13,090 nucleotides of DNA from QAMX01 sp003149835 (GTDB lineage: Bacteria; Bacillota; Clostridia; Oscillospirales; QAMX01), in the NCBI GenBank assembly GCA_959600635.1, contig CAUGMN010000070.1, forward strand, positions 1-13,090, written 5' to 3'. The translations under genes were made by a program, and so were the position numbers. Below, one piece after another: positions 7,101-13,090 of the stretch; positions within the stretch are counted from its first letter, which is position 1; every line of letters begins with the position of its first letter. The notes beneath the pieces are model-generated. The model was not told the DNA's origin. It saw only the letters and a list, made by a program, of their open reading frames with translations, and did no database searches.

Positions 7101-7136
7101 GCGCCGCGGCGGAACGATTCCCGCCGCGGCGCTTTA
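7101..7136 (+). terminator. Strong hairpin after the GNAT gene
   Basis: A perfect 12-bp GC stem, GCGCCGCGGCGG (7101-7112) with CCGCCGCGGCGC (7121-7132), has an 8-base loop and is followed by TTTAT. The T tract is short, but the position 38 bases after the stop supports a terminator. Confidence 0.7.
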
Positions 7137-7346
7137 TGCCGTTTCGAAAGACCGCAGCCGCTATGCGTCCGGCGCTCTCCTCGGAATGCTTGCGATCCTG
7201 TGATATTCATTACAATGATATTCTCAATCACACAAACCTTTATCAATACCAACACGGCAAAATGCTAAATGGATGTGGGATTGAATACGGCAAGCTATTC
7301 TGCGAATACAGAATGACTGGCACGATTTTAACGGCGTCGCTCATTT
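7137..7346. other. Intergenic junction where base composition drops
   Basis: No gene is supported. Composition changes from GC-rich to clearly AT-richer at about 7190-7210. The stretch separates the plus-strand GNAT gene from the convergent minus-strand polysaccharide acetylation operon. No clear terminator for that operon, no insertion sequence ends and no tRNA were seen. Confidence 0.5.
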
Positions 7347-8447
7347 TTATGCATGAATCGTTACATCGTTTGCAAAATTGGGAACGCCATACAGCACAAG
7401 CACATCGGTTATCCCGTTTGCCTGAATATATTCCTCCACGCTGCCGCGGTAAAAGCGAAGATCCAACATATGCACCTCAGCATAGTCCTCTGACGGAAAC
7501 TGGGCAAAGGTATTTCCATAAGAATCCTTAATCATCAGAAGTTTTCCGCTTTTGCCACTGCCCTGAATGACAGTCTGTGCCTGATTGGAATTCAAAAATA
7601 CAGCATACTGATCCTTACCGTCAAGGTATTTGCGTTCGTAAATGCTCTCGGTCACATAATCTCCGCTGTTGTAGGATACTGTACGGGTGGAGTTTTGGTA
7701 ATATGCCGTGATGGCGTCCGGCTTAGCAAATGGATAATTGACCTTGGCATACGAGGTTCCGAAAAAGTTGTCGCAGAGGATTTCGCTTTTGTATTCCGCC
7801 AGAGAAGAAACCGAAAGCCCCAGACTTTTCCGGTAGGCCGCGTAACAGTAATAAGCGCCGAGGCTGGTATAGTGGTGATCGTTCCGATAGAATATGTACT
7901 CGCCGCTGTGTTTTTCCAAGGTGTCGATTACGTCGACAACATGTAATCCTTGTTCTTTCATATACGCAATTAACTGAGATTGATCGGCGTGGGGTGCAAA
8001 GGCGGGCAGCTTATCCGACAGAATTTCTATGGCAGTCGGAACGGGAAGAACCGTGAAGCTGACGCCTTGCGCCTTTGCCTGCTCCTGTAAGCTCAGAACG
8101 GCGGCAGTGTTCGCCTTAAAATTATCGAAGTTGACGCTTGAAAATTTTTGAATCAAAAAACCGTCCTTGCCGAAATACACGCCGCCGGAATCCCGCTTGC
8201 CGCTTGCTATGTCTGTAACGGTTTTAATCGCAATCCAGCCGTTCCTGCCGGGGAATTGGTCGGTTAGATATTTATCAACATTGCTTTGAAATTTCCCGTT
8301 CCCGTATTCTGTGATTTTAACCTCAGCTTTTTGCGTGAGCTTACGCTTTTCGCTCTCCGAATAATAGTGATCGGGGAGCACAGCCGATAAAACGGGTGCG
8401 CCTGCCAGCAAAAGGCAGAAAAATACGGTGATCAATTTATTTCGCAT
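7347..8447 (-). CDS. DHHW / AlgX-like SGNH protein
   Basis: A 366-residue exported protein, probably the extracytoplasmic partner that moves acetyl groups onto an envelope polymer. An N-terminal signal or anchor segment (4-22) precedes the domain. The hydrolase-like Asp-His pair is in RNDHHYTSLGAYY (188-200, D190, H191), matching the DHHW/AlgX signature; the catalytic Ser is in MIKDSYGNTFAQ (305-316, S309). The GVYFGKDGFLIQ segment (89-100) is also typical. Length fits the family. Its ATG follows the MBOAT stop by 14 bases, and AAGGAGG is in that gap, so the two are cotranscribed. In AlgI/AlgX/AlgJ-type systems the SGNH protein takes acetyl from the MBOAT protein; the polymer here is not known. 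It is the last gene of its operon. Confidence 0.88.
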   Translation of the reverse strand: MRNKLITVFFCLLLAGAPVLSAVLPDHYYSESEKRKLTQKAEVKITEYGNGKFQSNVDKYLTDQFPGRNGWIAIKTVTDIASGKRDSGGVYFGKDGFLIQKFSSVNFDNFKANTAAVLSLQEQAKAQGVSFTVLPVPTAIEILSDKLPAFAPHADQSQLIAYMKEQGLHVVDVIDTLEKHSGEYIFYRNDHHYTSLGAYYCYAAYRKSLGLSVSSLAEYKSEILCDNFFGTSYAKVNYPFAKPDAITAYYQNSTRTVSYNSGDYVTESIYERKYLDGKDQYAVFLNSNQAQTVIQGSGKSGKLLMIKDSYGNTFAQFPSEDYAEVHMLDLRFYRGSVEEYIQANGITDVLVLYGVPNFANDVTIHA

Positions 8448-8461
8448 ACTGTCCTCCTTTT

Positions 8462-9865
8462 CTAAAACCGGAAATACAAAAACGGATTATAGGAACTGCT
8501 TATCAAATAGGCTGTACTGAACAGCAGAATGGCAGCTACGCCGGCGCAATCGGTCAAGGCCATTGGCAGAGCCTTACACCGTTGGTTGATTCGCTGATAC
8601 AGCCTTGAAGCGATCTGCGTTGAGGCAAAGAAGCCGGCCAGTAAAAGCGGAAGCGACGTCGTCAGCAGATACATTGTGCTCCGGTCACAGAAAGCCGCAC
8701 CTCCGAACATGGTGCTGAAATAACTTCCGAGCTGTCCCATGTCCTCAATGGCAAACAATACCCAGCCCATCAAAACGAAGAACAGCGTATAGATGTGACC
8801 CACAATGGCAGGCGCTTTATTCAGATACCGGAGCAGGAAAAACTTTTCCATGATCAACAGTACCCCGTAGAACACGCCCCACAGCACATAATTCCAGCTT
8901 GCTCCATGCCAAAAACCGGTGAGCAGCCACACGATTGCAATATTGCGAAACTGGGCTCCAAGTCCCCGACGGTTGCCGCCAAGCGGGATATACACATAAT
9001 CTCGGAACCATGTACCGAGGGAAATGTGCCAGCGCCGCCAGAATTCCGTAATGCTTTTCGAGATATACGGATAATCAAAGTTTTCGAGGAAACTGAATCC
9101 GAGCATTTTTCCGAGGCCGATTGCCATATCCGAATATCCCGAAAAATCAAAATACAGCTGCAATCCGAAGGCGATAATGCCAAGCCACGCGCCTACAACG
9201 GTGAGCTGATTTCCCGGCAGCTCAGAGACAGTTTTCCAGATGAGTCCTATGTTGTTTGCAAGGAGGACTTTTTTACCCAAACCGCACACAAAGCGTTTTA
9301 CGCCGTTACCAAACAGATCAACGCTATGTACACGGTCGTCTATTTGGTCTGCAATTGTCTGATAGCGAACGATGGGGCCCGCAATCAACTGTGGGAACAG
9401 CGAAACATACGCGCCGAAAGACAGAATGTTTTTCTGCACCTTCGCATCTCCGCGATACACATCAATGGTATAGCTCATGGTTTGAAAGGTGTAAAAGGAG
9501 ATACCGATGGGGAGCAGCAGATTCGGCTGCGGAACAGTCAGCCCGGTCAGCGCATTCAAATTGTGAATAAGGAAATCGCTGTATTTGAACACGCCCAATA
9601 ACCCGATATTTACGATTACTGAGATGAGCAAAGCGATTTTCGCACCACGCGTTCCGCGATGCCGGTCAACCATGATTCCACAGGTATAATCCAGCGCCGT
9701 TGAAAACAGCATCAGTGCAACATAAATCGGCTCGCCCCAAGAGTAGAAAAGCAGACTGAACGCAAACAGTATCACATTTTTCGTCTTGTTTCCGGGGGCG
9801 AGAAAGTACGCCCCCAAAAACATTGGAAGAAACAATAACAGAAACGTCAGGCTGGAAAACACCAT
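8462..9865 (-). CDS. MBOAT family O-acyltransferase (AlgI-type)
   Basis: A 467-residue polytopic membrane protein expected to pass acetyl groups from the cytoplasm across the membrane for O-acetylation of a polysaccharide or wall polymer. The family core is clear: PIGISFYTFQTMSYTIDVYRG (119-139), PQLIAGPIVRY (158-168), LYFDFSGYSDMAIGLGKMLG (237-256), FWRRWHISLGTWFRDYVYIPLGG (275-297) and LLTGFWHGASWNYVLWG (314-330). The two conserved histidines are H280 and H320. Length is usual for AlgI/DltB-like proteins. The start is ATG 9865, three bases after the lipoprotein stop; GGAGGA lies in the end of that gene, so the two are tightly coupled. The acceptor is not shown by sequence; neighbouring DHHW protein supports O-acetylation. 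Confidence 0.95.
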   Translation of the reverse strand: MVFSSLTFLLLFLPMFLGAYFLAPGNKTKNVILFAFSLLFYSWGEPIYVALMLFSTALDYTCGIMVDRHRGTRGAKIALLISVIVNIGLLGVFKYSDFLIHNLNALTGLTVPQPNLLLPIGISFYTFQTMSYTIDVYRGDAKVQKNILSFGAYVSLFPQLIAGPIVRYQTIADQIDDRVHSVDLFGNGVKRFVCGLGKKVLLANNIGLIWKTVSELPGNQLTVVGAWLGIIAFGLQLYFDFSGYSDMAIGLGKMLGFSFLENFDYPYISKSITEFWRRWHISLGTWFRDYVYIPLGGNRRGLGAQFRNIAIVWLLTGFWHGASWNYVLWGVFYGVLLIMEKFFLLRYLNKAPAIVGHIYTLFFVLMGWVLFAIEDMGQLGSYFSTMFGGAAFCDRSTMYLLTTSLPLLLAGFFASTQIASRLYQRINQRCKALPMALTDCAGVAAILLFSTAYLISSSYNPFLYFRF

Positions 9866-9868
9866 ATT

Positions 9869-10546
9869 TTAGTTTCCTCCGACGAGCGGAGCGTTGCCGT
9901 CATCCGGAAGCAAAGCGCCGTTACTGCCGTCATCTTCAGGAACAACTGCAAGATTCTTCGCTTCGCCGAAAAGCTCTTCCCAAACGCCGTCAATTTTTTC
10001 ATAATCTTCTTCTGCCATTTTTGCTTCCTGCTCAGCGGTTGTACCTTCTTCTGCCGTCTGACCTGCGATAATCAGCGCTACATAGTTGCCGTTTTTAAAA
10101 ATACGCCCGTTCAAAACTTTTTCAGTTCCGAAAGGATACTGGCGAATATAACTGACATTCTGTGCAAATCCGGCATTTAACGCTTCAACCGCTTTGTCGG
10201 CATAACCATCCTTTACTTTGAGAATGATAATCTGATCCGGATTGACAGACGCAATAGCGTTCTCTTTTGCAACATAGGATTCAATTTGAGAGAGATCAAG
10301 CCCCCAATAACCGGTCAGGAAATCCTTTTCCTTATCAACATTGCAGGAATAATCATCACCGAGAGCCTTCTTGATTTTCTCCTCGATTTCTTCGGGTGTA
10401 GGAATGACAGTCTGATGGTTGTCGTCGTTGGTTTGTGAATTGTTTTGCTCGGGGTCATTGGGGTCGGTAGGCTTGTTGTTCTGCCCACATGCGGCAAAAC
10501 TCACTACCATCAGTACAGCCAAAATCAATGCGATCAGTTTCTTCAT
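9869..10546 (-). CDS. DUF4358-like lipoprotein
   Basis: A 225-residue surface lipoprotein. The signal peptide ends in the lipobox SFAAC (C20), followed by an Asn/Asp/Gln-rich spacer (21-48). Residues about 50-180 form a compact alpha/beta domain (PEEIEEKIKKALGDDY, LTGYWGLDLSQIESYVAKEN, QIIILKVKDGYADKAVEALN) with the look of DUF4358, a family of Firmicutes lipoproteins of unknown function. Residues 181-225 are an acidic Gly/Asn-rich tail. The start is set by AAAGGAGA nine bases upstream. It is the first gene of the operon with the MBOAT and DHHW genes, three bases from the MBOAT start, so it may assist or tether the acetylation machinery; this is inference from position. Confidence 0.85.
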   Translation of the reverse strand: MKKLIALILAVLMVVSFAACGQNNKPTDPNDPEQNNSQTNDDNHQTVIPTPEEIEEKIKKALGDDYSCNVDKEKDFLTGYWGLDLSQIESYVAKENAIASVNPDQIIILKVKDGYADKAVEALNAGFAQNVSYIRQYPFGTEKVLNGRIFKNGNYVALIIAGQTAEEGTTAEQEAKMAEEDYEKIDGVWEELFGEAKNLAVVPEDDGSNGALLPDDGNAPLVGGN

Positions 10547-10636
10547 TTGAAAAAATCTCCTTTGAAATTGTGTAATGGATTTGAATCGGGCGGCTTTGCT
10601 CGTACGCAGCGCAGCCGTTTTATCCGCTTCTACTCA

Positions 10637-10665
10637 TACAACGATTGACAAAAAGAAAATGTCGG
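10637..10665 (-). promoter_or_regulatory. Predicted ECF sigma promoter of the acetylation operon
   Basis: On the minus strand CCGAC (10665-10661) is followed after exactly 17 bases by CGTTGTA (10643-10637). The same arrangement precedes the sigma gene. CGT at -10 with a 16-17 base spacer is typical of ECF promoters. No good SigA promoter is seen in this gap. The -35 part lies inside the terminator stem of the sigma operon. The leader would be about 85 bases. Confidence 0.6.
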
Positions 10666-10690
10666 GGAGTTTTTCACTCCCCGACATTTT
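10650..10690 (-). terminator. Terminator of the sigma/anti-sigma operon
   Basis: A perfect 15-bp stem (10656-10670 with 10676-10690, core ATGTCGGGGAGT) with a 5-base loop is followed on the minus strand by CTTTTTG. It begins seven bases after the anti-sigma stop codon and separates the two operons. The stem ends in A/T pairs on both sides, so it could also work on the plus strand. Confidence 0.9.
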
Positions 10691-10697
10691 TCTGTTT

Positions 10698-11336
10698 TTA
10701 TTGCGCCATAAACCGACATAACTCAATCATTGTACTTTCTTCCGCACAATCCGTATTGGTAAGATAATACGTGTTTTTTCCATCGGTCCAGCTCGCTTTC
10801 CAGTACAGATTTGTATACGAATCAAGTTGATACAGTTTTGCGTCTGTTTTGGCATGAATGCTGATTTCCTTACTGATTGTTCCGTCAAGTCCGGAAAAAT
10901 CACCGGATTGACTGGATGCCCATAAGGTGTATGCATGATTATCAAGAAGAAAATCGACCGATGCAAGCTTTCCGTCGTATAGGGAATAATAGATGGATTC
11001 CGCATTCTGCGGGATATTTACGGTATATCCGAGGCGTTCGATATCATTAAGCGTAGCTTCGCCATACCCCGGCGCGCCGACCTGAACCGAAAAATCTGTT
11101 GGCGCTGAATCACCCAGATTTGTAATGGGGTCGTTAGAAGGGTGAAAATGAATGATACCGATCACGGTAATACAAATGCAGGCTGCAATGGGCAAAGCCA
11201 TCCGAATCATTTTTATCGGAGCGGCTTTGTGCGGCTTTCGTTTGGATTTCGCTATAATATTATTGTACATTTTCTTTTCTGCATCTTTTTTCGGTTCGAT
11301 TTTTTCGATTGAATTGACAATTGTATTGTTTTTCAA
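10698..11336 (-). CDS. Single-pass membrane anti-sigma / sensor protein
   Basis: A 212-residue protein with a basic, cytoplasmic N-terminal part (1-43), one membrane helix (about 45-63, MALPIAACICITVIGII) and an extracytoplasmic domain (about 75-212) rich in Tyr, Trp and Ser, ending in CRFMAQ. This layout and the position after an ECF sigma gene fit an anti-sigma factor that holds the sigma factor until an envelope signal arrives. The outer domain recalls DUF4367-type sensor domains, by eye only. No zinc-binding HxxxCxxC anti-sigma motif is present, so it would be a non-ZAS type. The start codon is TTG, in a TTGA overlap with the sigma stop, with GGGAGGTG seven bases before it, so translation is coupled. 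Role inferred mainly from context. Confidence 0.75.
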   Translation of the reverse strand: MKNNTIVNSIEKIEPKKDAEKKMYNNIIAKSKRKPHKAAPIKMIRMALPIAACICITVIGIIHFHPSNDPITNLGDSAPTDFSVQVGAPGYGEATLNDIERLGYTVNIPQNAESIYYSLYDGKLASVDFLLDNHAYTLWASSQSGDFSGLDGTISKEISIHAKTDAKLYQLDSYTNLYWKASWTDGKNTYYLTNTDCAEESTMIELCRFMAQ

Positions 11337-11836
11337 TTGAATTCACCTCCCAATTGTTCTTTTAGTATCAACCGAGCCTCTCGTAAATGATTTCTCACTG
11401 TTGAAGCATTTTTCTTCAGCATTGACGATATTTCATCGGTCTGATAGCCCATATAATAATACAGATAGACGACATCTTTATATTTTGTGGGTAGTTTCAT
11501 AACAGCGTCAAGGGTTTCATCGATTTCAAAGTTGTTTTCCATAGCAGTATCTACCGTTTCAGGGCATTGTTCTATGGAAAGTGTGTTTCTACGCCACCAA
11601 TGTTTCAGCCGGTCTTTACACAAATTCATTGCCGTAACAGATAACCACGCCTTTTCGTGATTCTCATCGTTAAACATATAGTTGCCCGTTAGTACCTTAA
11701 CGAACGTATCTTCTGTGCAATCTTCTGCTTCATAAGAATCCTTCATATATGTAAAGCAAATTCTATAAACCGACTTATAATTGCGAGTGTAGAACGCTTC
11801 GAAATCTCTATCCGTACGCAACAAAGATTCTTGCAT
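11333..11836 (-). CDS. ECF-type RNA polymerase sigma factor
   Basis: A 167-residue group 4 sigma-70 factor. Region 2 is FEAFYTRNYKSVYRICFTYMKDSYEAEDCTEDTFVKVL (13-50 roughly), with the aromatic and acidic residues that bind core enzyme and the -10 element. Region 4 is LPTKYKDVVYLYYYMGYQTDEISSMLKKNASTVRNHLREARLILKEQL (115-162 roughly), a helix-turn-helix that reads the -35 element. Size and two-domain build are usual for ECF factors. AAGGAGG lies eight bases before the ATG. The stop overlaps the anti-sigma TTG start. A bipartite motif upstream, shared with the acetylation operon, suggests that it drives its own gene and that operon. The inducing signal is unknown. Confidence 0.95.
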   Translation of the reverse strand: MQESLLRTDRDFEAFYTRNYKSVYRICFTYMKDSYEAEDCTEDTFVKVLTGNYMFNDENHEKAWLSVTAMNLCKDRLKHWWRRNTLSIEQCPETVDTAMENNFEIDETLDAVMKLPTKYKDVVYLYYYMGYQTDEISSMLKKNASTVRNHLREARLILKEQLGGEFN

Positions 11837-11858
11837 AGCTACATCCTCCTTACATAGT

Positions 11859-11887
11859 TATAACGATTCGGATGACCGTTTTGTCGG
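11859..11887 (-). promoter_or_regulatory. Predicted autoregulatory ECF promoter of the sigma operon
   Basis: On the minus strand CCGAC (11887-11883), 17 bases, then CGTTATA (11865-11859). It matches the motif before the acetylation operon at both boxes, at the A after CCGAC, at AAT just before CGTT, and in spacing. Transcription would begin near 11852, leaving a leader of only about 16 bases that holds the ribosome site. Confidence 0.6.
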
Positions 11888-11901
11888 ATATGAATGGCTT
11901 T

Positions 11902-11997
11902 TTATTGACTCTTTTTCTTGTCCTTCGACGTTGGCTTGTACACATGATACCGATTCTTGCACTTGGAGGAACAGAACACAGCGCTTGGCCTGTTTGT
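11902..11997 (-). pseudogene. Possible relic of a zinc-ribbon protein
   Basis: The minus strand encodes RPSAVFCSSKCKNRYHVYKP and a Lys-rich end before a stop. FCSSKCKNRYH looks like the second half (CSxxC then basic/aromatic residues) of small zinc ribbons found in integrase, phage and element-borne proteins. In another frame just before it, C-T-stop-H-F could be a decayed first CxxC. The open frame continues upstream as unrelated hydrophobic sequence, so a frameshifted fragment is more likely than a working gene. Weak evidence. Confidence 0.3.
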
Positions 11998-12084
11998 AAG
12001 AAATGTTATGTGCAAAAGAATCAGCGGCGGTCCGAGAAAGTATTGATACCTGCTAAGGGCAGGTAATGACAGTAGAACAGATAA

Positions 12085-12111
12085 GAAAAAAGCGCCGATA
12101 ATGACGGCGTT
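12085..12111 (-). terminator. Minus-strand terminator downstream of the glycosylase gene
   Basis: On the minus strand AACGCCG-TCATTAT-CGGCGCTT is followed by TTTTC: a 5-bp GC core (12105-12109 with 12093-12097) extended by G-U and A-T pairs and a good T tract. It lies about 145 bases after the glycosylase stop and could end that transcript. Confidence 0.5.
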
Positions 12112-12235
12112 ATTATAAAAAATACCTATGTTTGATTTAGATAAGTGCAGCAAAGCTATATTCTATATGATGTTTTCCTATCTCAACGCCGCGTTCGCCG
12201 GACGCCTTTGCAGAACCGGACCGGTCGATCCGGCG

Positions 12236-12263
12236 GGGCTAAGCGGCGGCCGCCGCTTAGCCC
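12236..12263. repeat. Perfect 28-base palindrome over the udg stop codon
   Basis: GGGCTAAGCGGCGG (12236-12249) is followed directly by its exact reverse complement (12250-12263). The TAA stop of the glycosylase gene (12257-12259) lies in one arm. There is no T tract on either side, so it may stabilise the mRNA 3' end or be a weak terminator rather than a standard one. Confidence 0.85.
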
Positions 12264-12811
12264 TGAGCGCGCAGCTCGTCCTCGACCTTGCGCAGATCCT
12301 CGAAGGTGTCGGGGAGCTTTCTGGGATCCCGAAGCAGCGCGGCGGGGTGAAAGATCGAGGTGATCTTGATCCCGTGATATTCAAACCAGAGGCCGTGCTC
12401 TTTGGTAATTTTAAAATTGTCGTGTATCATCCTCGCCGCCGCAATCCGCCCCAGACAGACGATGATCTCCGGCGAGACGAGCCGGATCTGATTTTCCAGA
12501 TAACCGATGCAGGCGTCCTGTTCGTCAGGCTGCGGGTCGCGGTTGTTCGGGGGGCGGCATTTGACAATGTTGGCGATATAGACCTCCGAGCGGTCGAGCC
12601 CGACGGAGGCGAGCATCGAGTCGAGCAGCTGGCCGGCGCGGCCGACGAACGGCTCGCCGAGCGCGTCTTCCCGTTCGCCGGGCCCTTCGCCGACAAACAT
12701 CAATCTGGCGTTCCGGTCGCCGACGCCGAAAACGGGCTTATGGCGGTTTTCACAGAGCCGGCATTTCCGGCACTCCGCGCAGGTCTGTTCCAGTTCGTTC
12801 CAATTGAGCAT
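12257..12811 (-). CDS. udg: Family 4 uracil-DNA glycosylase, iron-sulfur type
   Basis: A 184-residue base-excision repair enzyme that removes uracil from DNA. The four cysteines expected to hold a 4Fe-4S cluster are C14 and C17 (CRKC) and C85 and C101 (KCRPPNNRD ... DAC, 15 residues apart). Motif A is GEGPGEREDALGEPFVGRAG (41-60), with the Glu used by this family and the uracil-stacking Phe. IANIVKCRPP (79-88) is the next conserved strand and HPAALLRDP (155-163) is the DNA-binding motif. The protein is complete and of usual length. The ribosome site is poor (GGTG about nine bases before ATG). The promoter is at 12980-13008, giving a leader of about 160 bases. It appears to be transcribed alone. 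Confidence 0.95.
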   Translation of the reverse strand: MLNWNELEQTCAECRKCRLCENRHKPVFGVGDRNARLMFVGEGPGEREDALGEPFVGRAGQLLDSMLASVGLDRSEVYIANIVKCRPPNNRDPQPDEQDACIGYLENQIRLVSPEIIVCLGRIAAARMIHDNFKITKEHGLWFEYHGIKITSIFHPAALLRDPRKLPDTFEDLRKVEDELRAQG

Positions 12812-12979
12812 TTTGTTTCACCGCTTCTGTAAAATTGACGGGGCGGACGGCCGGTTTGCACAGCGGCCGGCAGCCGCAAATGAAAACATGCGCCCCGCCG
12901 GCCGGCCGATACGGCTTTTTATACCGGATGAGAGTTTTGCGCCCGTGAAAACACCGTCAGATTCTGTCATTCTCCTGAT
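12812..12979 (-). other. Structured leader of the glycosylase mRNA
   Basis: No gene is supported between the promoter and the ATG. The leader can form a stem CGGGGCG/CGCCCCG (12839-12845 with 12891-12897) that encloses GCGGC-CGGCA-GCCGC (12863-12877). No known riboswitch or leader class was recognised. Confidence 0.4.
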
Positions 12980-13008
12980 ATTATAACAAAATTCAGCCGC
13001 GATTGCAA
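12980..13008 (-). promoter_or_regulatory. SigA-type promoter of the glycosylase gene
   Basis: On the minus strand TTGCAA (13008-13003), 17-base spacer, TATAAT (12985-12980), with a TG one base before the -10. The start would be near 12973. Confidence 0.85.
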
Positions 13009-13090
13009 GGCGCGTCACCGACAGAAGCGCGTCTCGGCTGTAAGAGTACAATAGATATTGGACAGTTGAATAAAAAAGGTAGAAGGATAA
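13009..13090 (+). other. Right end of the window
   Basis: No gene is seen. The last bases (AGAAGGATAA) resemble a ribosome site on the plus strand, so a plus-strand gene may begin just outside; this cannot be tested here. Confidence 0.25.

Larger units (their letters stand above)
11888..12256. other. Intergenic stretch at the right edge of the AT-rich block
   Basis: No intact gene is supported. It holds a relic with a zinc-ribbon-like motif (11902-11997), a 7-bp inverted repeat TACCTGC/GCAGGTA (12047-12053 with 12059-12065), and a minus-strand terminator (12085-12111). Composition returns to GC-rich at about 12185. No insertion sequence ends or attachment site were recognised. Confidence 0.5.

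Noticed and set aside
7136..7531. Plus-strand open frame at the end of the acetylation operon
   Set aside because: It overlaps the real DHHW gene on the other strand and has no domain or ribosome site.
8795..9601. 268-codon plus-strand open frame opposite the MBOAT gene
   Set aside because: It is antisense to a well-supported membrane protein gene, and the translation shows no family features.
7190..12185. Direct repeats or attachment sites flanking the AT-rich block
   Set aside because: I compared the two edges by eye and found no convincing shared sequence.
12128..12832. 234-codon plus-strand open frame opposite the glycosylase gene
   Set aside because: It is antisense to a clear family 4 glycosylase and starts in unrelated AT-rich spacer.
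12818..13051. 77-codon minus-strand open frame upstream of the glycosylase
   Set aside because: Its start lies upstream of the predicted transcription start, and the translation looks like spacer.

Overview
The window looks like a stretch of chromosome from a GC-rich Clostridia member, probably of the Oscillospiraceae/Ruminococcaceae type. This is inferred from the Gram-positive lipoprotein signals, strong AGGAGG-type ribosome sites, SigA-like promoters with extended -10 elements, an FMN riboswitch driving a RibU-type transporter, and a family 4 uracil-DNA glycosylase. Exact taxonomy cannot be read from the sequence alone.

Left part (1-7140, plus strand, mostly GC-rich): the end of an rRNA operon (23S-5S spacer, 5S rRNA, strong terminator); a lipoprotein with a GerMN-like region; an FMN riboswitch followed by tandem hairpins and the riboflavin transporter S component RibU, which carries a 13-G run near its 3' end; a 1034-residue cytoplasmic protein made almost wholly of about 26 Sel1-like repeats, behind a promoter and a terminator-like leader hairpin; a 246-base hairpin-rich non-coding stretch; and a GNAT acetyltransferase.

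Middle part (about 7150-12180, minus strand, AT-richer): an apparent accessory block. Reading leftwards it has an ECF sigma factor, a translationally coupled one-TM anti-sigma/sensor protein, a terminator, then a second operon of a DUF4358-like lipoprotein, an AlgI-type MBOAT acyltransferase and a DHHW/AlgX-like SGNH protein. The last two form the usual pair for O-acetylation of an extracellular or cell-wall polymer. Both operons are preceded by the same bipartite motif, CCGAC - 17 bases - CGTTRTA, which is best explained as the promoter recognised by this ECF sigma factor. The block therefore reads as a self-contained, sigma-controlled envelope modification system, and is the main finding here. 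A zinc-ribbon-like gene relic lies just beyond its right end.

Right part (12180-13090, GC-rich again): a minus-strand family 4 uracil-DNA glycosylase with a near-consensus promoter, a structured leader of about 160 bases, and a perfect 28-base palindrome that contains its stop codon.
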